NCBI RefSeq assembly: GCF_902806685.2
Contig: NC_048557.2
Span: forward strand, 11,293,554-11,357,553
DNA length: 64,000 nt
Reading direction: 5' to 3'
From: Maniola hyperantus
Taxonomy: Eukaryota > Arthropoda > Insecta > Lepidoptera > Nymphalidae
Made by a program: the position numbers and the translations under genes. Positions 32,301-43,170 of this stretch are shown in pieces; the first letter of the stretch is position 1, and each line of letters opens with the position of its first letter. A model generated the notes under the pieces. It saw nothing but the letters and a program-made list of their open reading frames with translations. It had not been told where the DNA came from and made no database searches.

Positions 32301-35300
32301 AGTTTAAACAATACCTAATAACAGTGAAATAATAGCTTCAATTGTTGTTTCTCTTTACAGAGCAACGCAAGATCTTTTATTTCACAAGTGTGTTCAAACA
32401 CATTATAAAACAATATATATTTTATAATGTATATTTTAACCACGGAGTAGAAAAATATAAATGCTACTCGTATAATTAAACAATGGTAATAATAGGCTAC
32501 TTGACAATTTTTTTAAGTTGGTCTTAAATGGTTAATATTTGTCCTATTATATCAAAAAAATTAACACTATATTTTTTTGCGCCCTAAAAACCGTAAAACT
32601 TTAATTTAAAAAAATATTTTTCTTAGACAGGTGAAAACACTGTCGGCCATGTTTGGCCGATAGATTATCTGTGCTCTGACGTCATGCATTTGTAAACAAC
32701 AGTATAACCCTGTGGTTATACTGTTGTTTACAAATGCATCGGCTCTGTAGACCGAATTACCGATTCGAAACGCCTCACAAAAATCGAGTTGCAAAACTTC
32801 AGCGTGTCAATTAATAGAGAATAGAGATCAGTGTTTGAGACGATGATGATGATGACTTACATTGCCTACAATGGCAGTGGTGTTCAGTACATCAGTGGCC
32901 ACAGCATGCCACAGGCATGCGGGCTGTATGTATTGCGTGAACTGCACGTCTGACGTCAGCTTCAGCAGAGCAATGTCACTGAAAAAATTCTCGTCGTCGT
33001 ACTCGTCGTTGATAATTATTCTTTCAACCTGGAGATAAAATTATTATTACTTACAAATTAAAAAAAATATATCAGGTTCGAGTTGGACTCCCACACGAAG
33101 GGTTCCCTACTATCATACAAAAATAACACATTTTATTTTATTCATGGCAGCAATTTTGAAATGTTTATCATTTGTTGTTATAGTGGCAATAGAAATACAC
33201 ATTCTGTGAAAATTTCAGCTCTTTATACCTATTACGATTCAAGAGATACAGACCACGGACTGACGGACCGAACGGTCAACGGAGTATTAGTAATAGAGTC
33301 CCGTTGGTACCCTTCTGGTACGGAACCCTATAAAGCCTAGTGGTTAAAATGTTCGCATACGAATAGGAGGTCGAGGGTTCGATCCCGGGCACGCACCTCT
33401 AACTTTTTGGAGTTGATGAGTGTTTTAAGCGGTGGTTTTAAGCAATTCTGCTTGCTTTAACGGTGAAGGAAAACATTGTGAGGAAACCTGCATGCCAGAG
33501 AGTTCTCCATAATGTTCTCGACGGCACAGCAGATATAATACTACTAACTTATCGACGGTGTGTGATTCACACGTGGCCAGGTGGTAGATTATGGTGATGG
33601 TGAAACCCATCTCATTCTAAAGGAGATTCGTGCTGAGTAGTGAGCTGGCGATGCGTTGTTGATGATAAAGTGGGGTGGCTACAAGCCCCACCCGAAGCCG
33701 CCCGCCCAGACCAGAACCAATTTAAATGTTATAAATTTCCAAATTGCCCCTGGCGGTAACTGATCCCAGGACCTTCCACTTATTTGACCACTGCGGCAGG
33801 GGGATCGTCAAAATATCTATTCTATAGTACGCGACAGGTCGAGATGGCAATCGGGGTGGGGACGCCCCGCACACCCGCACAGCCCCTGCGCTAACCAGGT
33901 TCGGGAAAGCGCGGGTGACATGCGGGTATGCGCATGCTATCTCGACCTGTCGCGTATCACTACCCTTATAAATGTGAAAGTGTGTGTTTTTTTTTAAAGA
34001 ATATTAGCCATATTAAATGACTAATATTCCCCTTTCCTCTCCAATTAAGCGTGAAGCTTGTGCTAGGAGTAGGTACGACAATAGTGCAACGGGCGGGATT
34101 TGAACCGTCGACCTTTCGGTTTTCAGTCCACTCCTATACCGGTTGAGCTATTGAGGCTCTAAGTACTGGACTAAGACTTAAGGTTTGTTTGTTGGTTTGT
34201 TGGTTTGTTGGTTTGTCCTGCAATCACGCCGCAACGGAGTAATGGATCGGCGTGATTTTTTGCACTGGTATAGTTTAAGACCTGGAAAGGGGCATAGGCT
34301 ATTTATCCCAGAAAATCAAAGAGTACGAAATAGCGGGCATCAGCTCTAAAGCCTAAACTATTTGCAGTGAAGTACCTACTTACATTCTTTTGTTCAGATT
34401 CTTTATCAATGGTGTATAGATGATATTTCCCCAGCACCACACTCAACTGTTCTGGTGGAAACGGTTTTCCTCTGATAGAAACGCAGTGCGCCGCTGTAAC
34501 GAAAACCTAAAACTCAAACTCATAGCATTTAAATTTAAAGTATACAAAATGAGAACTTACGCGCCATTTTAGCTCTACGTGGTATATTTTATTTGTGTCA
34601 ACGACAGAGAAAACGCTCTACGAAACCGCTGTCTCTTTCTAAAGGTCGACGTACAATATTTTCTGCCAGCTAATGTATCTGTCTGTTTGTAAATCAAAAC
34701 CTATAGGGTAGATACTGCCCGTTGACCTAGGTTCATGAAATTTGGCAAGTAGCAATGTCGTATAACACAAGTAAAGGAAAAAACCCGAAAACTGTGAATT
34801 TGTGGTTACATCACAAAAAAGTGGAAAGTAGGTATTTCTTGTACGATGATACAGAACCCTTCGTGTGCGAGTCCGACTCGCACTTGACCGATTTATTTTG
34901 CCTTTTAAATTATTTTATTAATGTTCATTTATAACGCGTAAAATTTAACTCCTCAACGCCATTTTAACTGTATGCGTCAAATTTCATGTCAAAAGTACGA
35001 TTTAGTCCTTCTGTAGGTCGATTTCGTAAAACCTGCATCAATCATTATTACAATCTCAATTGTTCTGATTGGCTGAATTTGTGCGATTCTTGTTGAAACA
35101 ATGCATTGTGGCCAATAGTGAGTGAGCATTAACCAATCAGAGATGATTGCGATCGTGACATTGTAGCTGTCAAACAACCTCGGTAGGGCCACTGGTTTTT
35201 AACCGTTTTTAACCCTTGACATGACGGTTACCCCATAGAGTTAAAATGGCGTGTGCGGTGTGAGGAGTCATTTTGTAGGAACTATACTTTATTACCTGTC

Positions 35301-38173
35301 AAAACAAAGCTCTCAGAAATAAGGGTGCCTCCACATATGTACTGGTACTTGAATTTCTTGGATAGTTTGTAGAGAGCCGTATGCCACGGCCAGTCCCCGG
35401 GCTTCGTGGCTCCGTTGATGGTGGGGGCCGTATTATTGGATACTTTACGTTGACCGCAATTGATGGTTTTGGGTTTTTGACCCTCGGCATACTTCATAGA
35501 AAATAAAAACAAAGTTGGATAAAAGCAGGCGTTACGTTGCACAATCCCATGATATACAAGGATCTTTTTTTTAATTTCTAGACTAGCGCTTGGCTGCAAT
35601 CAGACCTGGTGGCAATCTATCGACGCACAGCTCAAACTACTGGACAGATCGGGTTGAAATTTGGCATGCAGATAGCTATTATGTTGACATCTGCTAAGAA
35701 AAGATTTTTGAAAATGCAACCCTTAAAGGCTAAAACAGGAGTTTGAAATTTATGTAGTCCACGCGAACGATGTCGCGTGCATAATATAAAAAAAAAATGT
35801 TTTTATTTCGACCAACAAGGATCATATTGGTGTTAGTAATTACACGAAACTTAAACCTAATTGTTAGTAATTATTAATATTAGTGTTAGTAATTACACAA
35901 AACTTAAACCTATTTGTTAGTAAAAAATCTATAACTATTTAAATTAGGACAGGATCGATTTGCCAGCACGTGAATCATACAACAGTGATTCAAGTACTGG
36001 CAGTCGATCCTGTCAGAAAATACCTTCAGGAGGCCGTTGGGGCTGGACCTAGCCTACACTATATAGCTAGTGTAGTGCACATATAAGTACTTAGTTTCGC
36101 AAATAATAACATACCCACTGATATTCACCATCCTGTGGCACCCCTTCGGTTTCAGCAGCGTAATTTTGAAGAAATTCCTGAAAACACAAACCAATAGTTA
36201 TTTGTTATGCAAGGCTGCAAACTTGTTATTTTGTGGCGAGAGTTTGTATTGAATTCCGAGCCAGTGAAGGATTCTAAGGTTCCTTAATAGAATCCTGAGC
36301 GCAGCGAGGAATTCAAAGGCTCGCACAAATAAATTTGCAGCCGTGCGAAACATCGATGTGTGAAACACACAACTTTTCATCTCACTACAGCGAGGAAAAT
36401 GCTAGATGATTGATACAAGAGGCGCCACTACCGTGAAGGTTTCCCAGACCTATAATTTATCTAAGGGTTTCAATAAGAAGTTTCTATATTAAACAGGCCA
36501 CAAGCGTGGCCACAAGTCAGGCAGTGAAGGAGGTTCTAATTCAAGAAGATTCTATAAATGAATAAAGTTTTTTTCAGGTGCGTTCAGAATTCAAATTTAA
36601 AATTCTTACAACAAAAAAAAAAGTATTTTCATAATTCAATGAACTTCTTTATATTATTGTTTACTCAATAAAGCTGAAACGGATTATGTTTAATTTAATT
36701 ACCTAAATAAAACTAAAAATGAATTATTTAATTTAATAAAATTAAAGGTTACTAAGGGTCACTTAACAATTTAGTAAATAATAATAATAGTAAAGACTGT
36801 AAGGACGACCCGCGTTTCTGAACGTTTCATTATGTAGTATTTTTAATACCTAGAAAGAAAAAATTAAGTAGGTACGTAACCATCAAAGAAATATGTACTA
36901 CTTCGTAGAATTATTTCCTCCTATGTCAATGGTAACCATTGACCACAGTTCGTCACGTTCGAATTTCAACTCGTACCTAGTTTGCGCGCTAGCGAGCAAA
37001 ATTACCACTTTCCACTCGGATTTCAAAGGGCAAACGGATTCTTTCCGAGCGAGTGAAATGAAAAATTAATTATATAGATACCTATAAGGCCCTAGTCAAA
37101 GAAATCCTTAAAAGGGCACTTACCACATCAGGGTCACCACAAAACTCCTCGTCATCAATAGCCAGGCCAGTGAGGCGGGGAACGAGGCCTCGTGTGGTCC
37201 CGTTCACTATAAGACTCAGGCCTGCGAGTTGATCGAAGAAACGAATTGTGAACTTGTCGCTTTTTTTCAAAGATATCCTTGAAAATTTTTTTTCATTCTG
37301 AAAAAGTAGATAACCTTTACTCGAATACAACATATACCATAATCGGTGATAGCCTAGTGGTTAAGACATCTGCCTCCTATTCGGGGAGGTCGGGGGTTCG
37401 ATCCCTGGTAGGTGAGCACCTCTAACTTTTCGGAGTTATGGGTACGTGGGACTTAAGCAATTAAATATCAGAAAACATCGTGAGCAAACCTGCATGCCTC
37501 TGAGTTCTCCATAATGTTCTCAAAGGGGTGTAAAGTTTGCCTATCCGCACTTTGCAAGCGTGGTGAACTATGGCCAAACCCTTTTCATTCTGAGAGGAGA
37601 CGTGCGCTCAAAAGTGAGCCAGCGATCATGATGATGATGATTTGCCAAGTGTCTTGCTGGTTCTTTCAGTAGGAACTTCATTCCGAATCAGTGGCAAATT
37701 AAACCATTTGACGATTGAATTGAAAGCACTAGTAAAAGTTTACTTGAATAAAAAAACATTCTATTCCATTCCATTCCATTCCATTCCATTCCATTCCATT
37801 CTATTGCATCATATTCTATTCCATTCAATTCCATTACATTCCATTCAATTCAATTCCATTCTATTCTATTCTATTCTATTCAATATAAAAATAAAATGCT
37901 TACCGATCTAACCGTGAAAGTGATTTTAACTTTTGTATCAAACGACACTTTAATTACACTATCAGCAGGAAAAGTTTTGTTTATATGCACATAGTACTGA
38001 TTGAGATCCTTCAAGGGTACTCCTAGTTCAAACCAAGTCGATATATCCTGGGAACCCTTACAAGGATACGCGCAAGTTAACGGTAGGGTATCGATTGGTG
38101 TCCATACGCGATTGTCACTCTTCACCACCATAAACATACCATAAAGAATAACCGCCAATATTATTAGCTTCAT
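29160..38173 (-). CDS. Gene B: gd-like secreted serine protease (gastrulation-defective family)
   Basis: Paralog of gene A, 454 aa, 9 exons: 38173-37904, 37297-37124, 36177-36115, 35491-35296, 34493-34384, 33028-32861, 31341-31182, 30374-30334, 29342-29160 (1365 nt, all GT-AG). Signal peptide about residues 1-19; gd_N to about 148; protease domain from TINGATKPGDWPW at residue 193. Catalytic His237 (AAHC), Asp289 (SDIALLKL), Ser389 (CNGDSGG). All standard cysteines of the fold are present. The position before the mature N-terminus is Pro (NTAP|TING), so usual trypsin-like activation is not expected. Expected extracellular zymogen; substrate and pathway unknown. Introns hold SINEs, MITEs and a miRNA-like hairpin. 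Confidence 0.88.
29785..30300 (+). mobile_element. RTE LINE fragment split by another retroelement tail
   Basis: 29785-29930 (gagagagcaatgcttggagt to gctgaattggcaatgggta) and 30124-30300 (aactgatagacgttggaatc onward) are the two parts of one RTE 3' region. Between them, 29935-30123 is the 'gtttttgtgggcc...gactttgac' tail family, inserted in the same orientation. Confidence 0.75.
30334..30374 (-). CDS. Gene B exon 8: catalytic serine
   Basis: 41-nt micro-exon, TSACNGDSGGGYQ; acceptor tttgcag, donor CAG|GTAACA. Confidence 0.9.
30445..30783. mobile_element. Long-arm hairpin element M10 in gene B intron 7
   Basis: ~105-bp arms: left tataatgaaccaaaagctta ... gcgaaatgcaccgctcgcc; right gggcggtgcatttcgcatg ... 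taagcttttggttcattgta. The short spacer contains three gtggtggtgctgc units. A lone arm end (aagcttttggttcagtg) recurs near 52597-52616 in gene C. Confidence 0.85.
31182..31341 (-). CDS. Gene B exon 7: IVGWG region
   Basis: 160 nt, phase 0 to 1. IVGWGYDNDNVQAVSLQQAV, VETCIRSLPAYY, WKTFCAGYRNN. Both Cys168 and Cys182 equivalents are present. Confidence 0.9.
31675..31832 (+). repeat. Retroelement 3' tail with (TTTGAC)n
   Basis: 'ctattacctattttgaataa' then nine TTTGAC units. Same family as 360-536. Confidence 0.75.
31868..32020. mobile_element. Inverted-repeat element (MITE M11)
   Basis: Arms 'gatctatagagtgcactttg' with 'gctcagacttaag', and 'cttaagtctgagc' with 'cagagtgcgctctatagatc'. Second copy at 60204-60353, downstream of HCF. 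Confidence 0.8.
32489..32739. mobile_element. Single-arm copy of palindromic element M12
   Basis: Matches by eye the left arm of 42043-42554 base for base for more than 200 nt, from ataataggctacttgacaat to 'catgcatttgtaaacaacag', and includes the central mini-palindrome tataaccctgtggttata. The second arm is absent. Confidence 0.85.
32861..33028 (-). CDS. Gene B exon 6: catalytic aspartate
   Basis: 168 nt. VERIIINDEYDDENFFSDIA, LLKLTSDVQF, YIQPACLWHAVATD. Acceptor tctccag, donor AAT|GTAAGT. Confidence 0.9.
33330..33660 (+). repeat. SINE family S1 in gene B intron 5
   Basis: gcctagtggttaaaatg head, gttcgatcccgggcacgc B-box, 'gaggaaacctgcatgcc' and 'agttctccataatgttctc' body, ending near 'gatgcgttgttgatgataa'. 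An extra ~60 bp near 33530-33590 is not in other copies. Confidence 0.75.
33825..33957. mobile_element. GC-rich hairpin element M8, third copy
   Basis: tagtacgcgacaggtcgaga left end, tctcgacctgtcgcgta right end, same GC-rich centre (gccccgcacacccgcacag) as the other two copies. Confidence 0.8.
33985..34160 (-). repeat. SINE family S2 in gene B intron 5
   Basis: Near full-length S2 with a poly-T start and the complement of the tRNA-like head at 34130-34160. Confidence 0.8.
34384..34493 (-). CDS. Gene B exon 5: catalytic histidine
   Basis: 110 nt, AAHCVSIRGKPFPPEQL, LSVVLGKYHL. Acceptor gttacag, donor AAT|GTAAGT. Confidence 0.9.
34925..35280. mobile_element. MITE M13 copy interrupted by a half M7 foldback
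   Basis: Outer parts ('actcctcaacgccattttaa' and 'gttaaaatggcgtg') match the ends of 40790-40930. Between them, 35022-35182 is one arm of foldback M7. The composite ends about 15 bases before the donor of gene B exon 4. Confidence 0.7.
35296..35491 (-). CDS. Gene B exon 4: linker end and start of protease domain
   Basis: 196 nt, phase 0 to 1. KPKTINCGQRKV, TINGATKPGDWPWHTALYK, YICGGTLISESFVLT. A MITE end lies about 15 bases beyond its donor. Confidence 0.9.
35605..35795 (+). repeat. Lepidopteran short repeat, 'actactggacagatc' subfamily
   Basis: 'ctatcgacgcacagctcaaa' to 'gtagtccacgcgaacgatgt', in gene B intron 3. Confidence 0.75.
35948..36014. other. 67-nt miRNA-like hairpin in gene B intron 3
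   Basis: gacaggatcga pairs perfectly with tcgatcctgtc; gccag with ctggc; then 'gtgaatca' with 'tgattcaag'. About 26 of 29 positions pair around an ~8-nt loop. Either strand could form it. It may be a precursor hairpin, or a minimal transposon relic. Confidence 0.4.
36115..36177 (-). CDS. Gene B exon 3: linker
   Basis: 21-codon exon EFLQNYAAETEGVPQDGEYQ plus Trp; acceptor ttttcag, donor TGG|GTATGT. Homologous to gene C exon 3 and to the start of the fused exon 3 of gene A. Confidence 0.85.
37124..37297 (-). CDS. Gene B exon 2: second half of gd_N
   Basis: 58 codons. KKFSRISLKKSDKFTIRFFD, GLAIDDEEFCGDPDV. Acceptor attctgaaaga-type (cag), donor GTG|GTAAGT. Confidence 0.9.
37344..37642 (+). repeat. 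SINE family S1, full-length copy in gene B intron 1
   Basis: ~300 bp: gatagcctagtggttaagac, ggttcgatccctgg, 'tctccataatgttctcaaag', 'cttttcattctgagaggaga' and a terminal (atg)n run. This is the reference copy for the family in this window. Confidence 0.85.
37765..37881. repeat. (TTCCA/TTCTA)n pentanucleotide repeat
   Basis: About 23 pentanucleotide units, 23 bases from the donor of gene B exon 1. Confidence 0.95.
37904..38173 (-). CDS. Gene B exon 1: signal peptide and first half of gd_N
   Basis: 90 codons. MKLIILAVILYGMFMVV leader, then RVWTPIDTLPLTCAYPCKG, STWFELGVPLKDLNQYYVHI and FPADSVIKVSFD. Donor AGATCG|GTAAGC. Confidence 0.9.
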
Positions 38174-39173
38174 TGTCGCTTATATCAAATTACTTTTGAC
38201 ACGAAATATTTGTACAGGAACTGGTACTGTAAAAAATATGGTTCATGGAACGGCATTCCGAACCAGTAGTAAATTAAACTAGTAGACGATTCAAAAGCAC
38301 TTGTAAAAGTTTACTTGAATAAAAATATATTCTATTCTATTTATTAGCTGTTACTAGTAACACTCACGATAGTTTAACTTCTAAAACGTATTTGAAGGTT
38401 AAATATTTAAATTAATTACTTGTAGGTATTCATTTACAACGCCACGAGACGTTTGTTACACGACTAAAATATGAAAAAATAAATTATGATTTACGATCGT
38501 GTGGGAAAATAGTGGGGCTAACATCTTCAGCGGCGGTCTCCCCGCCGCTCGCTCTATACATACGTATTTTGGTTCTCATTTAATCATCATCTTCATCATC
38601 ATCATCATGATCAACTCGTCGCCGCCCGGCTCACTGCAGAGCACGGGTCTCCTCTCAGAGTGAGAAGGGTTTTGGCCACGTTTTGGCCATGTGCAGATTG
38701 GTAGACTTCACACACCTTTGAGAACATTATGGAGAACTCTAAGGCATGCAGGTTTCCTCACGATGTTTTCCTTCAGCGTTAAAGCAAGTGATATTTAATT
38801 ACTTAAAACGCACATCGAACCCCCGACCTCCGATTAGAAGGCGGACGTCCTAACCACTAGGCTATCACAGCTATTTGCTTTTTTAGCTCATTTGAATTGG
38901 TATTACTTAATGGCCAGAGAACAAACGTTCCTCCCAGTGCTGGGGACAATATGCAGAGAAACTTTCAGCTTTTAAAAATAAGGAAGGTCTGGCACGCGCT
39001 GGCTCTCTCTATAACCAATCAAACTCGATGTCATTTTGTAGACACGTTGTAGAAATAGATACCTATCTATGGCCATAGTTTTCCAGATTTCCGTAAAATT
39101 AACTAGTTTCAAAGCTAAGTAAGTACACAGGTTAAAAGGTTTTCACGTAAATTATTGAGACCATGTAACTTTG

Positions 39174-39336
39174 AAACTGAATATTTTTCCCGAACTGAAT
39201 ATTTTAACCGAATTGAATATTTTAACCGAACTGAATATTGTAACCGAACTTAATATTTTAACCGAACTGAATATTTTAACCGAACTGAATATTGTAACCG
39301 AACTGAATATATTAACAGAACTGAATAATTTAAACG
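39174..39336. repeat. 18-bp minisatellite, about nine units
   Basis: Unit ctgaatattttaaccgaa with few substitutions. Because the period is a multiple of three, it stays open in several frames (Thr-Glu-Leu-Asn-Ile-Leu repeats on plus). No start context, splice sites or homologous protein support translation. Confidence 0.92.
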
Positions 39337-40789
39337 TTCCTAGAACGTATCTACAGAATTTTATTGAGTTGGATAGGTTGGTATTCAAATGAGAGCCTAA
39401 CATAGTTTGTATGCAGCGCAATACGAATAAACGCCTCTTAGTGGAATCTCAAAAGGTAACTGGTTCTCTTATAAAACAGGATAATAACAGCATTTAAATG
39501 TATCCTGTTTATTTTCCTTATAGGTATCGTATAAGAAGTCAATTGAACAGTCACAGGGCCTTGATCGCCAAAAACGCAAAATACCAAATTGCTTAAGAAT
39601 TATATCATCTGGATAATTTTAAGTAGGTACGTATCAAAAATTGCGGACCGGCAGGAATCGAACCCACGTGTGTAGATAAAACACTATAAAAATATATTAT
39701 CATCACTTACCACCAGGTGAGATTGCAGTCAAGGGCTAACTTGTATCTGAATAAAAAAAAAAAAATCATCTGGAAATTACCATATCATATGCCCTACCTA
39801 GTGGTTAAGAAATAACAGTGGTAGCCTAGCTAATGGTTAAGATCCCGCCTTCTTTTCGGGAGAACGGGGATTCGATCCCGGATACGCAGGGCTGACTTTT
39901 CATCACTTGCTTTAACGGAGAAAGAAAATATCGCGAGGAAACCTGCATGCCAATGCGAAAGTTCTCCATAATGCTCTTAAAAGTGTGTGAAGTCTGCCAC
40001 TGCGCACTTAAATTATTGAACCGCACCGCACTTTTTTTGAAAAAAAAAATACAATATGAAGGGGTAGTCGTATTTTTTTATTTTTGTAATTATTATGAAA
40101 CTTGTTCTACTTATACAACGTTATTTTTAGTTAACGCAAAAACCGAACACGTGTCGAATATTTTTACATAAAGAATAATATTTATACAAAATTTCAAAAA
40201 TATTTAATGAAAATTTACGAAGTCATAAGCTTGTTGTGTTGAATCGTTGTCCTCGCAAAAACATGGTCACCCCAACGAGCGGCTGTGAGCGAACGAGACG
40301 GCTGGCGTCGATTATATGCGCGATGCCGCTTGCACGGCTCGAATCAGCTGGTGCATGCGCTTGTTCAATTACCCAGCTGTCTAAACTTGCAGGATTTTAA
40401 AGTGTTTTTTGGTCAAAATTTCTGTTACTGATTCTGAACGAGCTACTTTCAGGTTTTACGTACACTAAAACGTTGGACGTATAATGTGATCAAACAATTT
40501 AAATGCGCTTCATATAATTTCAGGATTAATTTATATTAGATACTCATGCTACGTTAGTACTATTATATAATTCTGTGCTCATGCTTAGAATGTTGTCGTA
40601 GACATAGCTTTGTTCCCGGAATTCCTATTAGGGCACGTCAGCACAAGGAGACAGACATAATGGAAGCTACGAACATTGTTCTAAGCACGTCTCACGGACG
40701 CTAGGTTCATATGATTATTACGGTGGATAAATTCAGTACCAACCCTCTATATTATCTGGGGATAGTTCGATCAAGCCTACATAATTTTG

Positions 40790-40930
40790 TTATAGTCCGT
40801 ACAAAATGACTCCTCACGCGCCATTTTAACTCCCTGGGACTGTCATGTCAAAAGTACGGTTCACCTTTAAAATATGGCATAAATATGGAGTAAAATCGTA
40901 CTTTTGGACGTCATTTTGTACGGACTATAA
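40790..40930. mobile_element. Inverted-repeat element (MITE M13)
   Basis: 141 bp with near-perfect ends ttatagtccgtacaaaatga and tcattttgtacggactataa, then 'gtcaaaagtacggtt / cgtacttttgga' inside. Confidence 0.85.
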
Positions 40931-41966
40931 TATAACAAACTAGCTTATGCTCGCGACTTCGTCCGCGTGGACTACACAATTTTCATACCCCTATTTCACC
41001 CCCTTTGAGGTTGAATTTTCAAAAATCCTTTCTTAGCGGATGCCTACGTCATAATAGCTGCATGCCAAATTTCAGCCCGATCCGTCCTGTAGTTTAAGCT
41101 GTGCGTTGATAGGTCAGTCAGTCAGTCAATCCTTTTAATTATTTAGAAGAGAAAAAGAAGAAGAAGAAGATATCCCGTAGTGTGAAATAAGCTTTAGCAC
41201 TAGTCTCGTTTCCATTGTTTGTCAAAGTCGACATGAACTAATTAACTAGACGTATAAAGTTAGCTCAGTCATGGCCGCCCACACAGAACACTAAGCTACA
41301 ACAATTCAAAGCCCTTAAAGCTCTGGACCTGGATTGGATTAGAGTTTCTGAATCCGTGCAATGTTCGGCTTCGAAGTATTATTGCTATTCACTTAGATTA
41401 CTAGCTATCCGCCCGGGCTTCGCTCGTGTGGAATTTAGAAAATCAGCGTGGGGTGGAATTTCCAAAAATCCTGAAACACGTATTTTGTACTTCATTTGTA
41501 ACGCGCAAGCCAAATACTAATTTTCATGAAAATAACTTGAACAACGACAGACTTTCATACAAACTTTAATCCCCTATGTATTCTCCCCTTCAGAGAATTT
41601 TCCAAAATCGTGAAAAAGCCTAAATACCACTTTTCATTGATGTAGGTACCTAACTTTAAAAATTGGATGAAATTTGGTATAAGTAGAGTTAGCTTACGTC
41701 CCGCGGGGACGGACACAAGCTATTTTTAATCCCGGGAAATCAAAGAGTTCCCACGGGTATTCTTAAAGGCCCATCCGTTAAACTGATTTGTATGAAATTT
41801 GGTACAGAGGTAAGCTATCTTTGTACCAAATTTCTACGTCCCGGAAATCAAAATATGCAACTTCTTATCCCGGAAAATGAAAGAGTTCCCACAGGATTTT
41901 TAAGAAACCTAAATCCACGTGGATGAAGTCGCGGGTATCATCTAGCTTACCATACTTCGTAGTCTA

Positions 41967-42653
41967 TCGCTGAGTTTGTTGTGGGCTCTTCTGAGACCTG
42001 GCGCGTTTGGGACCCTCGTAGCTTTAGTTTTAAGTTTGCGTTATAATAGGCTACTTGACAATTTTTTTAAGTTGGTCTTAAATGGTTAATATTTGTCCTA
42101 TTATATCAAAAAAATTAACACTATATTTTTTTGCGCCCTAAAAACCGTAAAACTTTAATTTAAAAAAATATTTTTCTTAGACAGGTGAAAACACTGTCGG
42201 CCATGTTTGGCCGATAGATTATCTGTGCTCTGACGTCATGCATTTGTAAACAACAGTATAACCACAGGGTTATACTGTTGTTTACAAATGCATGACGTCA
42301 GAGCACACATACACAACAACAGTATAACCACAGGGTTATACTGTTGTTTACAAATGCATGACGTCAGAGCACAGATAATCTATCGGCCAAACATGGCCGA
42401 CAGTGTTTTCACCTGTCTAAGAAAAATATTTTTTTAAATTAAAGTTTTACGGTTTTTAGGGCGCAAAAAAATATAGTGTTAATTTTTTTGATATAATAGG
42501 ACAAATATTAACCATTTAAGACCAACTTAAAAAAATTGTCAAGTAGCCTATTATCACCACTATATCTTACAAATCTAACACCATACCAGACCATCAATAA
42601 GAGTAATTTATTACCTATTTTAAATAAATCATTTGACTTTTGACTTTGACTTA
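41967..42653 (+). repeat. Retroelement tail split by the M12 palindrome
   Basis: 41967-42042 (gctgagtttgttgtgggctc to aagtttgcgt) continues at 42555 (caccactatatcttacaaat) to a gactttgac end. In the unbroken copies at 360-536 and 29935-30123 these parts are separated by only about ten bases. Confidence 0.85.
42043..42554. mobile_element. 512-bp palindromic transposon M12
   Basis: Two ~220-bp arms, identical as far as I can read: ataataggctacttgacaat at the left, attgtcaagtagcctattat at the right. The centre holds two copies of a mini-palindrome tataaccacagggttata, separated by 'agagcacacatacacaac'. No coding capacity. Sharp junctions with the host repeat show it is an insertion. I cannot fix the target duplication because the ends are AT-rich. 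Confidence 0.9.
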
Positions 42654-42959
42654 TCCATACTAATATTATTAAGGTGATGCGCCCGTCTGTCTGCTAACTG
42701 CTAGGTTTGGTCCATCCATTTTGACCAATTTTGACGGGTACAAACAAAGATAACTTAAATCTTGTAGAAGGTTGCATCATATGCTACTGTTTTCTTCGGA
42801 AAGTCAAAGTTCCCACGGGATTTTAAAAAGTCCATCCACACCAAAGAAATCGTGGGCACCATGTACTTGGTACACAGATAGCTTGCATCCCGGGGAGGAT
42901 ATTATTATAGGGTACTTAATGTCCCGGAAAATCAAAGTTCCCACGAGATTACATTCCAC

Positions 42960-43170
42960 CTTCCTATTTCTACAACCGCACCGCACGCCACCGCAAACAA
43001 TTCCACCCTCACCACCAGGATATCTGGCGCTCTTCGGCCACCCGTTGTGCCAGATCCTTTTCCCACGCACATGCAAACTGTGGAACCAACTCCTATCGCC
43101 GATGTCCCCATTAGATTACAACATGGGGTTATTCAAGGGGCGGACCAATAAATTCCATTTTATTTAAAAA
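42960..43170 (+). mobile_element. CR1-like LINE 3' end
   Basis: Plus frame with ILFPRTCKLWNQL, SPLDYNMGLFKGRTNKFHF; same C-terminus as 28110-28420, joined to a short repeat upstream (42655-42960). Confidence 0.7.

Noticed and set aside
39174..39336. CRISPR-like regular repeat spacing
   Set aside because: Units are directly adjacent with no spacers, in a eukaryotic genome.
39152..39421. Repetitive Leu-Asn-Ile and Ser-Val-Lys frames
   Set aside because: Translations of an 18-bp minisatellite; both strands are open simply because the period is a multiple of three.
42804..43167. Plus-strand 131-codon frame as a host gene
   Set aside because: Its first half is a short repeat and its second half the C-terminus of a CR1-like reverse transcriptase.
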